A DNA stretch of 49,973 bases. Origin: Nitrospirota bacterium (lineage in GTDB: Bacteria > Nitrospirota > Thermodesulfovibrionia > SZUA-242). Positions 33,086-42,013 of this stretch are shown piece by piece. Location of the stretch: NCBI GenBank assembly GCA_027021335.1, contig JALUUO010000042.1, positions 1 through 49,973 of the forward strand. The letters run 5' to 3'. Position 1 is the first letter of the stretch. Every line of letters starts with the position of its first letter. The notes beneath the pieces are model-generated. The model did not search any database. It was not told the DNA's origin and saw only the letters and a program-made list of their open reading frames with translations. The translations under genes and the position numbers were made by a program.

Positions 33086-34777
33086 TTATTTGCGGCTGCT
33101 TCTAATTGTTTCATCTATCGCTTGAGCTGCTGTATTTATGGATATTTTTTTAGTTTCACCAGTCCTTCGGTTTTTAATCTCCAGGTTTTTTTCTTTAAGT
33201 GTTCTGTCGCCTATGACTACCTGCCATGGTATGCCTATCAGATCTGCATCCTTAAGTTTTACGCCTGCTCTTTCATTGCGGTCGTCAAGAAGCACTTCGT
33301 AGCCTAGTTTAGGAAGTTCGAGGTGAAGGTTTTCCGCCAGTTCGACCGCCTCGGTGCTCTTCATGTTCAGGGGCAGTACTTCTATATCAAAGGGAGTAAT
33401 GGATTCCGGCCAGACGATGCCGTTTTTATCGCTTCCCTGCTCAACTGCAGACGCCATTATGCGTGCCGGCCCTATGCCGTAACTTCCCATGATTATAGGC
33501 TTGCTGCTGCCATCTTCATCCAGGTATACGGCATCTAGCGCTGATGAGTACTTAGTGCCGAGTTTAAAGATGTTTCCTATTTCTATTGCGCTTTCTATTT
33601 TCAAGCTTTCACCGCATGTTACGCATCTGTCTTCTGCACGGGCTATATGAATGTCTGCCCACTCGGGTTTGAAATCTTCACCGCTTCGAATTCCTTTGAT
33701 GTGATAACCTGGTTTGTTTGCTCCGGTAATATATGTTCCTTCTTTTAAACAGGAATCCGCAATGAGTTTTATATCATGTCCCATCGGGCCTATAAAGCCG
33801 GCCTCTACGCCCAGGATATTTTTAACCTCGTCTTTTGAGGCAGGTCTGAAGGCACCTATCAGCCTGGTGAGCTTATGTTCGTGCAACTCCTGATCGCCAC
33901 GGATAAGGGCGAGCACCGGTGTTTTATCCGCAATAACCAGGACGGATTTAATGAAATACTCCGGAGCTGTTTTCATAAAACTGGTTACTTCTTTAATAGT
34001 GCGCTTACCAGGTGTGCTGACCTCTTCTTTCTGCCAGGAGCGGTCTTCGGCATATGGTGGTCTGGAGAGGGCCAGCTCCAGATTTGCCTGGTAGCCGCAA
34101 CCGGCACAGATAGCTATCTTGTCTTCGCCTGCAGGAGAAGGAGCCATGAATTCATGTGCTGTTGCTCCCCCCATCATTCCGGGATCGGATTCCACCCGGT
34201 AGAAACGTATACCACACCTTGAGAAAATCCGGTGATAGGCATCGGAGTGCAGTTTATAATTTCGTTCCAGTCCTGCTTCGTCCCTGTCAAAGCTGTAAGA
34301 ATCTTTCATTATGAACTCGCGGGTTCTGAGTATTCCGCTTTTAGGCCTGGCCTCGTCCCGAAGTTTTGTTTGAATCTGGTACCAGACCTGAGGCAGGTCA
34401 CGGTATGACCGGATCTCATGTGCCGCAAGCCAGGTTATGATCTCTTCATGCGTCATGGCCAAGCACATATCCCTTTCTCCCCGGTCCTTGAGCCTGAACA
34501 TTTCATCTCCTATTTCCGACCACCGGCCTGTCTGCTGCCAGATTTCGGCTGGATGAAGAAGTGGCATAGACATTTCCTGTGCGCCTATCGCGTTCATCTC
34601 CTCTTTTAAAACAGTATTTATTTTTTCGATAACACGCAAGCCTAGGGGCAGGTAGATATACAGTCCGGCCGCAAGTTGCCGGACGTAGCCGGCCCGTATC
34701 AATAATTTATGGCTTATGGCTTCGGCCTCTGCCGGGTTTTCTCTTAGTGTTGGAATAAATATTTTGGAATAACGCAA
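33086..34777 (-). CDS. proS: Prolyl-tRNA synthetase ProS (bacterial type)
   Basis: ProS charges tRNA-Pro. At 563 residues it is the bacterial form with an editing (INS) domain. The N-terminus reads MRYSKIFIPTLRENPAEAEA, with MSMPLLHPAEIWQQTGRW (motif 1 region). Motif 2 includes LRDEARPKSGILRTREFIMKD-type residues around 160. An insertion domain lies at about 225-380 (EEVSTPGKRTIKEV and following). Motif 3 is PIIMGSYGIGPARIMAS near 440. The C-terminal anticodon-binding domain contains FDIEVLPLN and YEVLLDDRNERAGVKLKDAD. It is complete. It reads toward the end of the big plus-strand operon. Confidence 0.96.
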   Translation of the reverse strand: MRYSKIFIPTLRENPAEAEAISHKLLIRAGYVRQLAAGLYIYLPLGLRVIEKINTVLKEEMNAIGAQEMSMPLLHPAEIWQQTGRWSEIGDEMFRLKDRGERDMCLAMTHEEIITWLAAHEIRSYRDLPQVWYQIQTKLRDEARPKSGILRTREFIMKDSYSFDRDEAGLERNYKLHSDAYHRIFSRCGIRFYRVESDPGMMGGATAHEFMAPSPAGEDKIAICAGCGYQANLELALSRPPYAEDRSWQKEEVSTPGKRTIKEVTSFMKTAPEYFIKSVLVIADKTPVLALIRGDQELHEHKLTRLIGAFRPASKDEVKNILGVEAGFIGPMGHDIKLIADSCLKEGTYITGANKPGYHIKGIRSGEDFKPEWADIHIARAEDRCVTCGESLKIESAIEIGNIFKLGTKYSSALDAVYLDEDGSSKPIIMGSYGIGPARIMASAVEQGSDKNGIVWPESITPFDIEVLPLNMKSTEAVELAENLHLELPKLGYEVLLDDRNERAGVKLKDADLIGIPWQVVIGDRTLKEKNLEIKNRRTGETKKISINTAAQAIDETIRSSRK

Positions 34778-34918
34778 GGTATCTCCTTTACAAAAGGGTT
34801 GCCGAGAGCCTCTAGTTTGAACTAGGGTGCAGAAATATGGGGCTGTTATTTAAAAAATAGCGTTCAATCCTTTTCTTTTTCTAAGCTCTGACAACTGTTT
34901 CTGTGAATTGTTCTTATT

Positions 34919-36013
34919 TTATACATTAAAACGAAAATGCATTACGTCGCCGTCTGCAACCACATAGTCTTTTCCTTCCACGCGCATGCGGCCCAGTTCC
35001 CGGGCCCTTGCTTCACTTCCGGCGCTTATGTAGTCGTCAATGGATATGGTTTCGGCCCGGATAAAACCTTTTTCAAAATCCGTATGAATTGTTCCGGCCG
35101 CTCGTGGGGCTTTGTCACCTCGTTTAATGGTCCATGACTTGACTTCTTTGGGGCCTGCGGTAAAAAAAGTGATAAGACCGAGCATCTCATAACAGGATTT
35201 AATCATCCTGTCCAGGCCCGATTCTTTAAGCCCCATTTCTTCCAGAAAAGCCTGCCTTTCATCTCTTTCCAATTCGGCGATTTCCGCCTCGATCTGGCCT
35301 GAGATAATAACCAGGCCGGCGTCTTCCTTTGCCGCCATGTCTTTAAGGGCTTTTACATGTTTGTTGCCTCCGTGCAGGTCTTCTTCAGATACATTTGCTA
35401 CATATATCACCGGTTTGGCTGTCAGCAGGAAAAGTTCTTTTATCGTCTCCTGCTCCTCTTTTTTAAGAGATATGTTTCTTGCCTGCCCGCCACGGTTGAG
35501 TTCGTCTCTGATTTTTTGGTAGGTAGCCAGTGAATCTTTGATTTTCTTGTCACCTGTTTTGGCGAGTTTTTCGGCTTTAACGATTCGTTTCTCCACTGTC
35601 TCGATGTCTGCCAGTGCAAGTTCGGCCTGAATTATCTCCACATCACGTATGGGATCTGTTGATTTATATACATGTACTACGTTGTCATCGTTAAAACATC
35701 TGACCACGTGTATAATCGCATCCACCGAGCGAATATTGCCTAAAAATTTATTGCCGAGACCCTCTCCCTTGCTTGCGCCTTCCACAATGCCTGCGATATC
35801 GACTATCTCCACCACCGCCGGTACTACGCGTTCCGGGGTTACAAGCTCGGCAAGGCGGTTAAGGCGCGGATCAGGAACCTTAACCATGCCCACATTTGGA
35901 TCGATTGTGCAGAACGGATAGTTTGAAGATTCCGCACGCGCTGCGGTTAGAGCGTTAAAGATGGTGGATTTGCCCACATTTGGAAGTCCGACTATTCCAC
36001 AGTTAAGTCCCAT
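34919..36013 (-). CDS. ychF: Obg-like ATPase/GTPase YchF
   Basis: YchF is a universally conserved TRAFAC P-loop protein that hydrolyses ATP and binds ribosomes. The 364 residues show G1 GLPNVGKST (8-16), FCTIDPNVGMV switch I, the G3 region EIVDIAGIVEGASKGEGLGN, the coiled-coil insertion, VIYVANVSEEDL (G4 variant) and the C-terminal TGS-like domain ITFFTAGPKEVKSWTI. The non-canonical G4, with N-V-S-E rather than NKxD, is normal for YchF. It ends 142 bp upstream of proS on the same strand. Confidence 0.96.
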   Translation of the reverse strand: MGLNCGIVGLPNVGKSTIFNALTAARAESSNYPFCTIDPNVGMVKVPDPRLNRLAELVTPERVVPAVVEIVDIAGIVEGASKGEGLGNKFLGNIRSVDAIIHVVRCFNDDNVVHVYKSTDPIRDVEIIQAELALADIETVEKRIVKAEKLAKTGDKKIKDSLATYQKIRDELNRGGQARNISLKKEEQETIKELFLLTAKPVIYVANVSEEDLHGGNKHVKALKDMAAKEDAGLVIISGQIEAEIAELERDERQAFLEEMGLKESGLDRMIKSCYEMLGLITFFTAGPKEVKSWTIKRGDKAPRAAGTIHTDFEKGFIRAETISIDDYISAGSEARARELGRMRVEGKDYVVADGDVMHFRFNV

Positions 36014-36154
36014 GGTTTCGGGTTAAGACAGCGTCAGGAGAGGGCGGAGACGGCCAAGAGATAGAGTTTTGGTGACCTCAGACCCTACTGTTATCAAGGC
36101 TGAGAATCTGCCGGAAAGTAAGATGTGTATTTGGTTTTTATGTTTTATCATTTA

Positions 36155-37942
36155 TTAAGAGGCGTTTGAATAGTTTTGAATAATTTTAAATAATTCCAGA
36201 GAGGCAGTCCGAGGCCCGATCTGTTCAAAGCCTTCTATGCCCAGCCTGGTCCTTATCTGTCCGAGCTTTACTCCTGTTTTGAACATCTTTTGGAAATATA
36301 AAGAAGCGGTTTCCTCATGTTTTTCCATGCGTTGAGGTGCGCCGAAGGGGTTGGCAAAATAGGTATGAACAAGTCCTTTTTCATCTGTTGTTCCTTTTGC
36401 AAGTCTGGCTCCGCTTCTGAAGACAGAAAGGGCCTCTTTCGATGTCGAAAAGAAGTCGATTGCAGGATGGCTGTCATCGATCTGCTCATAATTATTGGCA
36501 TACAAAAGCAGGTCTATAGGGTAGCCCCTCACAAGGTGATGATACCGTGTGATGGGAATTATCAGTCTTGCATTTGTTTTGTCCGGGTTCATAAAAATAC
36601 TCCGATCAATTTCCTCATACGCATACCCGGGTTGTAAATCATCGATTCGTACAAATGCTCCGATTTCTGTTCCATAGCAGGTTACCGATCCGTTTTGATC
36701 AATCCCTAAGGAGCCCATATCATCAAAAATAATTCTCATTTCACAGATGTGGTCTTCGGCAAGAATGCGGAGTGCTTCAAGCGTCTCTGATTTTCCTGCT
36801 CCGCTATCGCCGATTATCGCAACATTTGCTTCGCTTCCGTCTTTAAGCTTGATATAGACCATTGCGCCATGGACGGGAAGCCGTCCTTTTTTCAGCATTG
36901 CGATGTTGTGAAGCGTAAGCGTCATTTTCTTAAAGTAACCGAAGTAGTCTACATCTTCCGAGTGTTTGATCAGGCCCACAAGTGTGTCTTCGGTCTCATC
37001 TTCGTAAAAGACCGTATCTCCAGGCAGGTCATTTTTTAGTCCGAAAAGAAGAATTAGATCCGGTTTTTTGTTACTTATCTCTTCATAATCAGCGATTTCG
37101 AAAAGGTTGCCTAACGAAAGGCCGAGTGATACAAAATCACGGTGAAAATATATAAAGCCTATTAAACTGCCGACTTTTGCAGGGAAACAGAACCATTCAC
37201 CAGGGTCAAGTGACAGCATTTTTTCGTCTAGTTGCCGTATTTCCTCAAACCGGCCTTTTCTCTTATTCATTACGGGATAGAGAATCACGGGCGGCTCGAT
37301 CAGTGAAAGGCGAACAAAAGGAACTTCTAGTAACGGCTTATAGAGGTCAGGGGCATGCCAGTCTACTTTCTCAAGAAGCATTCCCATATTTGCGCCGGCT
37401 GGAAGCTGCCTGTATACCCGTGGGTTTTTGCCAAGAAGATTTTCTCTTGCTGTTCTATAAACAGATAAGACAATGTTTTTAAATTCCTCGTTTGCCTTTA
37501 TGAATTTGGCATGATGCAGGCTGCTTTTTGTGTACTGTGATCTTTTCGGCGCTTCGATATAAACAAACCGTTCGAACCTTCTCCAGTAGTTGTAGAGTTC
37601 CTCGATAAACTCGTACAGGTACTCTTTTTCTGCCAAAACAGCACTATACTCGTTTGTTATTCCGGTGATCTCTTCTGCCGTATGGCTTGAAAGAAGCCTG
37701 AAAAGTCCCACAAAGTATCCTGCCATCTTTTCATTCTGCATAGAAGGCAGGCATTTTCTTAAATGAACAAAGGTGGAGCTTCCTTTTGATGAGATCTTTT
37801 TTATGAAGCGCCCTACGATTTCCTCGAACAGCTCGCTTTTTAGGAGTTTTTCGGATGTGTCGCAGTGCAGTCTGCCATAGTCAAAAATGACCTTTCGCCG
37901 TGTAATAATGTATGGTTTTTTTGTTGTGTTCATAGCTGCCAT
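36155..37942 (-). CDS. PEP carboxykinase/HPr kinase-like P-loop protein
   Basis: This is a 595-residue cytoplasmic protein. The C-terminal half carries a phosphoenolpyruvate-carboxykinase-type nucleotide site: LPVHGAMVYIKLKDGSEANV, then AIIGDSGAGKSETLEAL (P-loop near residue 375) and IIFDDMGSLGI (metal-binding Asp pair). A later region RLIIPITRYHHL resembles PEPCK-related proteins. The N-terminal 330 residues are helical and unlike true PEPCK, and a classical PEPCK substrate signature is not obvious. It may be a kinase or phosphorylase of the HprK/PEPCK fold rather than a gluconeogenic enzyme. Start ATG 37942 or 37933; no clear ribosome-binding site. Known genomes carry such proteins under the PEPCK label. 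Confidence 0.72.
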   Translation of the reverse strand: MAAMNTTKKPYIITRRKVIFDYGRLHCDTSEKLLKSELFEEIVGRFIKKISSKGSSTFVHLRKCLPSMQNEKMAGYFVGLFRLLSSHTAEEITGITNEYSAVLAEKEYLYEFIEELYNYWRRFERFVYIEAPKRSQYTKSSLHHAKFIKANEEFKNIVLSVYRTARENLLGKNPRVYRQLPAGANMGMLLEKVDWHAPDLYKPLLEVPFVRLSLIEPPVILYPVMNKRKGRFEEIRQLDEKMLSLDPGEWFCFPAKVGSLIGFIYFHRDFVSLGLSLGNLFEIADYEEISNKKPDLILLFGLKNDLPGDTVFYEDETEDTLVGLIKHSEDVDYFGYFKKMTLTLHNIAMLKKGRLPVHGAMVYIKLKDGSEANVAIIGDSGAGKSETLEALRILAEDHICEMRIIFDDMGSLGIDQNGSVTCYGTEIGAFVRIDDLQPGYAYEEIDRSIFMNPDKTNARLIIPITRYHHLVRGYPIDLLLYANNYEQIDDSHPAIDFFSTSKEALSVFRSGARLAKGTTDEKGLVHTYFANPFGAPQRMEKHEETASLYFQKMFKTGVKLGQIRTRLGIEGFEQIGPRTASLELFKIIQNYSNAS

Positions 37943-38126
37943 TTTAACAGATTTGGTATAAAAGTAAACAGGGATTTATTGCATGGATTGTCTATTGTGT
38001 TAAATATTGCTGGTAAAGAGATCTGTTCCAGCCGGTTTTCAGGGATAAAAGTTATAAGGCTGTAAATTAACATATAAGTCAAAAATGGTTGTTTTCTGCT
38101 TTATAGTTGATATATGGATCAATTTT

Positions 38127-38159
38127 ATAATTGACAATTATGTTAATTAGTTTTAAAAT
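38127..38159 (+). promoter_or_regulatory. hipBA promoter with palindromic operator
   Basis: TTGACA (38131-38136) and TAAAAT (38154-38159) are 17 bp apart. The -35 box is embedded in a perfect 7-1-7 palindrome, ATAATTG-A-CAATTAT (38127-38141). This is the expected place for autorepression by the HipB-like protein encoded next, at ATG 38191. Confidence 0.75.
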
Positions 38160-38190
38160 ATTTAAGATAATTGATACGGGAGTCAAGCTT

Positions 38191-38442
38191 ATGCAGAATG
38201 TAATCTCCGAGCTGCTTGGTCGGATTATTCTTGAGGGTAAAAAGCAGGGTTTTCAACAGAAAGATATAGCAGAGAAGGCCGGTATAACACAGGAAACATT
38301 ATCTCGTTCAAAAAAGGCGTCCGATATACAGCTTTCAACCCTGGTTCGCCTGGCCGGAGCTGTTGGGCTTAGAGTAACACTTAGTCCGAAACATCCTGTC
38401 CTCGAAAAAATTCTAGCAGGAGACGTGTTTGGTGAAAACTGA
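38191..38442 (+). CDS. hipB: HipB-like HTH antitoxin
   Basis: This 83-residue XRE-type DNA-binding protein starts at ATG 38191, with GGGAG 8 bp upstream; an in-frame TTG at 38131 lies in the promoter. The helix-turn-helix reads FQQKDIAEKAGITQETLSRS (21-40), then LSTLVRLAGAVGLRVTLSPK, the usual end of HipB-like antitoxins. The downstream HipA-like gene overlaps by 14 bp. It is expected to bind the palindrome over its own promoter and to neutralise HipA. Confidence 0.87.
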   Translation: MQNVISELLGRIILEGKKQGFQQKDIAEKAGITQETLSRSKKASDIQLSTLVRLAGAVGLRVTLSPKHPVLEKILAGDVFGEN

Positions 38443-39784
38443 TCGTGAAGCGGTTGTCTGGACGCGTATAGGAGTGCGCCCTGTAAAGATGGGGCGTATC
38501 TATGTAACCGGTTCCGAATGCCGGTTTACCTATAGCGATGATTTCCTGCATACCGGTCTGCCGGGGGTCGGGCTTCTATATCCTCCGGATATTATTCAGC
38601 AAACGACTCTAGTTCGCCCCCGTTCCGAGTTTTTTGATCTGTTACCTCCTATTCAATCCCTGATACCGCCCAGGGGCGAAAAGAATTTTCAACGGCAGCT
38701 TATTCTTAGTTATCTTGCAAAGAAAGGCATTGTTCCCTCCAGGGGGTTTGATGCGGATTGGGAAATTCTGATGATAGCGGGTCACGGAGGGATCGGCCAC
38801 CTGGATGTGTTTAAAGACGATGAGAAAGCCCTTGAGTGGTACTCCTCTTCTGGTAAGCACAGCCTTTTTGATATTTCTGATAAGTTTGGTTTTTCTCTGA
38901 AAGAGTTTCTAACCTGGTTTGACGCTGACTCTGAAGGGTTTCTTCAGATGATTGGCGCTACGCCTACTGTTGGCGGCACGATTCCAAAACTGCTAATGAC
39001 GATTCCTGATACCGGGTGGACCGGCCGGACCGGGCTTCCAAGCAAGATAGGAACCCAAGGTATTACTGATGTAATTTTAAAATTTGAGCAGACAAAAAGC
39101 TATCCAGGTATTATTGAATTGGAAGCCCTGGCTTTGGACCTGCACGAAGAGGCCGGCTTTGAGGTTCCCCGCAGGTGGAAAACAGTTATTAATGATATTC
39201 CAACATTTGTGGTTGAACGATTTGATCGTGATAAAAATTGCAATCCCCTGTTTACTGAAACTTTATACTCAATATTTGCTTCGGGTGATCAGAGCATAAC
39301 AAACTCTTACAGCACAAGTTATGACGCGATTGGGCGGGTTATAGACAGTTCGCCCATTGACCTGGTTACAGATATAAAAGCCGCAAAACAGTACCTTCTG
39401 AAACGGCTCTTACTCGCATTGGCAACAGGAAACGGTGATATGCATATGGAGAATCTCTCCATCATAAACAGGGACGGCAGACTTTTATTTTCACCTGTTT
39501 ACGATCCAACACCTATGCGGGCTTACAGCATTCATAACCTGTTAACTCCGATGCCGTTTGGAGGGTATGGAGAGGTATATTTGGACGAAGCTCTAATACG
39601 CTTTACAAAAAACCTTGGCTTTAGGAAGAAGACACTGCTGGAGATGATAGAGGAGGTTCTTGCAGTAACAAGACACTATGAGGAGCGTATTAAGGCATTA
39701 AAAACTCTTCCGGATAAAAACAAGGAGAATCTTATTTCTATAGTTGAATCTATTAAGTCTGAACTTGCTGTCTGCTTAAAATAG
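38429..39784 (+). CDS. hipA: HipA-like serine/threonine kinase toxin
   Basis: HipA kinases phosphorylate a translation factor (glutamyl-tRNA synthetase in E. coli) and induce dormancy. The 451 residues show the phosphate-loop region PTVGGTIPKLLM, with Thr180 where E. coli HipA has its autophosphorylated Ser150. ATP-binding ILKFE has Lys218, followed by VVERFDR and the catalytic loop GNGDMHMENLS, with Asp337, His339 and Asn342. The metal-binding YDPTPM has Asp359. The lysine next to Asn in the catalytic loop of E. coli HipA is Glu341 here. The N-terminal part (1-170) has no exact match that I know. GTG start; the frame overlaps hipB. Target unknown. Confidence 0.88.
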   Translation: MVKTDREAVVWTRIGVRPVKMGRIYVTGSECRFTYSDDFLHTGLPGVGLLYPPDIIQQTTLVRPRSEFFDLLPPIQSLIPPRGEKNFQRQLILSYLAKKGIVPSRGFDADWEILMIAGHGGIGHLDVFKDDEKALEWYSSSGKHSLFDISDKFGFSLKEFLTWFDADSEGFLQMIGATPTVGGTIPKLLMTIPDTGWTGRTGLPSKIGTQGITDVILKFEQTKSYPGIIELEALALDLHEEAGFEVPRRWKTVINDIPTFVVERFDRDKNCNPLFTETLYSIFASGDQSITNSYSTSYDAIGRVIDSSPIDLVTDIKAAKQYLLKRLLLALATGNGDMHMENLSIINRDGRLLFSPVYDPTPMRAYSIHNLLTPMPFGGYGEVYLDEALIRFTKNLGFRKKTLLEMIEEVLAVTRHYEERIKALKTLPDKNKENLISIVESIKSELAVCLK

Positions 39785-39842
39785 CTTTGTATTTTACTAT
39801 TTACTTTTTAGACTTTAATGCCTTTAATCAATATTAATAGGT

Positions 39843-39971
39843 TTGACACAAAGTTTAATAAGAAGTTCAATGAAAGGTTTGCTTGACATCCCTGCGGGAT
39901 AGTGTTACATCTATAAATTATAAAAAATGATGATTTAAGAAGCGGCTATCAGATGTATGCCGCCTTTTTTT
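39843..39971 (+). promoter_or_regulatory. Tandem TTGACA promoters with leader terminator before kinase cluster
   Basis: Two TTGACA boxes (39843-39848, 39883-39888) have -10-like TTCAAT and TACATC at 17-bp spacing. A short hairpin, GCGGC (39942-39946) / GCCGC (39959-39963), is followed by C and seven T residues (to 39971), 27 bp before the first kinase. It may be an attenuator or the end of a short leader RNA. I could not match it to a known riboswitch. Confidence 0.5.
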
Positions 39972-39997
39972 ATTTAGATTCCGGCAGAGGAAGAATA

Positions 39998-41986
39998 ATG
40001 AAAATTCTTATAGTTGATGATAATGAAGATTCAAGAGTCATACTCAAGAAAACCCTTGAGTATGACAGCCATACGGTTGAGATCGCATGCAACGGAGAAG
40101 AGGCCTTGAATAAGATTAACGTTTTTTTGCCTGATATGATCATATCAGACATTCTTATGCCGGGTATGGATGGATTTAGACTATGTCATGAGCTTAAACA
40201 GCATGAAAAGCTCAATAAGATACCTCTTGTTTTATATACTGCAACTTATGTGGATCCCAAGGATAAAAAGCTGGCCATGAGCCTTGGGGCATCGCGTTTT
40301 ATACTGAAACCGATCGAAACAGACGAATTTCTTGCGATAATTCATGATGTCTTTAAAGAAAATAACGAAAAGATTTTACCGATACCTGAAAAGTCAAGTG
40401 AAGAAAAACATGAACTTTTCAGGATGTATGAAGATAGTGTTGTAAGAAAACTTGACGAAAAGATACAGGAGTTAAAACTCTACAGGCAAATTTTTGAATC
40501 ATCAAAAGACGCGATTGCAATCATAAGCCCTGAAGGTTTTTATGTTGAACAGAATCCGGCTCATGAGGAACTCATCGGTTACTCGATAGAAGAGCTGAAA
40601 GGCAAGACGCCTGTAATTCACTTTGGGGAAAAAGTATTTTCTGAAATTTTGAAAGGTTTATCTGCAGAGGGAGTTTATCGTGGGGAACTGGTTACTCGTA
40701 CAAAGTCTGGAGAGAAAATTGATATTGAACTATCAGCATTTCCTATATTTAATTCAAGGAACGAGGTAGCGGGTTATGTTGGTATGCAGAGGAATATAAC
40801 AGAGCGCAAGCATGCAGAGGCGGAAAAGCAAAAGCTACATAACCAACTTATTCAGGCACAAAAACTTGAATCTATCGGAAGATTGGCAGGAGGAATCGCA
40901 CATGACTTCAATAACATGCTGACATCCATCTTAGGCTATAGTGAATTATCCATGATGGCACTTCCGGAGGATTACCATGTAAGAGAGTATATTGACATAA
41001 TACACAATGCAGGACTGAAAGCGGAAATACTTATAAGGCAACTTTTAGCCTTCAGCCGCAAACAAGTGTTGGAGATAAAAGTGGTCAATCTCAATACCAT
41101 AGTTGATAGCTTGGGTAAAATGCTTAGAAGGATGATTGGTGAGGATGTATTACTTGAATTAAACACAGGGTCTTCTGTAAATAATGTTATGGCTGATCCG
41201 GTGCAGATAGAACAAATTTTGATGAACCTGGCGGTAAATGCCAAAGATGCCATGCCTTGTGGCGGTAAACTGAGCATAGAAACAGCAGATGTGGTATTGG
41301 ATGAGGAATATGCAGCGTCTCATGAAGGGATGAAAGCCGGCTCTTACGTTATGCTTTCAGTTGTTGATACCGGTATGGGAATAACCAAGGAAGTTTTACA
41401 GAAAATATTTGAACCTTTCTTCACCACAAAAGAGGCCGGTAAGGGGACCGGCCTTGGGTTGTCCACGGTTTACGGTATTGTAAAGCAGCACAAAGGATAT
41501 ATCTCTGTTTCCAGTGAAGAAGGTAAGGGAACAACATTCAATGTTTATCTGCCTATAACAGGTAAAAAAGATAAAGATGCTGTTTCAGAGGGTAAGATAG
41601 TTATGTCTTATGGAATGGAAACAGTTTTGGCTGTAGATGATGAGCCCTCTATTAGAAGGTTGATATCGGATTCACTTCAGCCTTTAGGATATAAAGTAAT
41701 TGAAGCGGCTTGCGGCGAAGAGGCTTTGCAGATATGTAAACAAGAAAAAAATATTGATTTATTGTTGGCAGACGTCATTATGCCTGGCATAAGCGGCAAG
41801 GAATTAGTAGACAGGTTTCGGGCTATCCGACCGGGAATAAAGATTGTTTTTATGTCAGGCTATAGTAGTGAAGAGGTTAATAGTCAGAACATTGGTGGTG
41901 AAGATATAGTTTTTATTCAAAAACCACTTATGCCGACCACCCTTGCAAAGAGACTGAGAGATATATTAGGAAATCCTAAAAAATAA
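39998..41986 (+). CDS. Hybrid histidine kinase (REC-PAS-HisKA-HATPase-REC)
   Basis: The start is ATG 39998 (AGAGGAAG upstream); a longer frame from 39953 runs through the leader terminator. The 662 residues hold a receiver domain (1-125, MKILIVDDNEDSR; phospho-acceptor Asp51 in ISDILMPGMDG), a PAS domain (about 165-280, ending MQRNITERKHAE), and HisKA with His302 in GGIAHDFNN. An HATPase follows with N box LMNLAVNAKDAM and FEPFFTTKEAGKGTGLGL. A C-terminal receiver ends it (Asp592, LLLADVIMPGISG). There are no membrane helices, so it is a cytoplasmic sensor. It is first in a five-gene signalling series and 27 bp ahead of the next kinase. Confidence 0.93.
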   Translation: MKILIVDDNEDSRVILKKTLEYDSHTVEIACNGEEALNKINVFLPDMIISDILMPGMDGFRLCHELKQHEKLNKIPLVLYTATYVDPKDKKLAMSLGASRFILKPIETDEFLAIIHDVFKENNEKILPIPEKSSEEKHELFRMYEDSVVRKLDEKIQELKLYRQIFESSKDAIAIISPEGFYVEQNPAHEELIGYSIEELKGKTPVIHFGEKVFSEILKGLSAEGVYRGELVTRTKSGEKIDIELSAFPIFNSRNEVAGYVGMQRNITERKHAEAEKQKLHNQLIQAQKLESIGRLAGGIAHDFNNMLTSILGYSELSMMALPEDYHVREYIDIIHNAGLKAEILIRQLLAFSRKQVLEIKVVNLNTIVDSLGKMLRRMIGEDVLLELNTGSSVNNVMADPVQIEQILMNLAVNAKDAMPCGGKLSIETADVVLDEEYAASHEGMKAGSYVMLSVVDTGMGITKEVLQKIFEPFFTTKEAGKGTGLGLSTVYGIVKQHKGYISVSSEEGKGTTFNVYLPITGKKDKDAVSEGKIVMSYGMETVLAVDDEPSIRRLISDSLQPLGYKVIEAACGEEALQICKQEKNIDLLLADVIMPGISGKELVDRFRAIRPGIKIVFMSGYSSEEVNSQNIGGEDIVFIQKPLMPTTLAKRLRDILGNPKK

Positions 41987-42013
41987 CTTGGTATTGAAAA
42001 ACTATATGGAGAT

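Noticed and set aside
34778-34918. Leader upstream of proS region considered for a T-box or other RNA switch
   Set aside because: The segment is downstream of ychF and upstream of proS on the minus strand, but has no T-box sequence or specifier stem; only a short CTAGTT palindrome.
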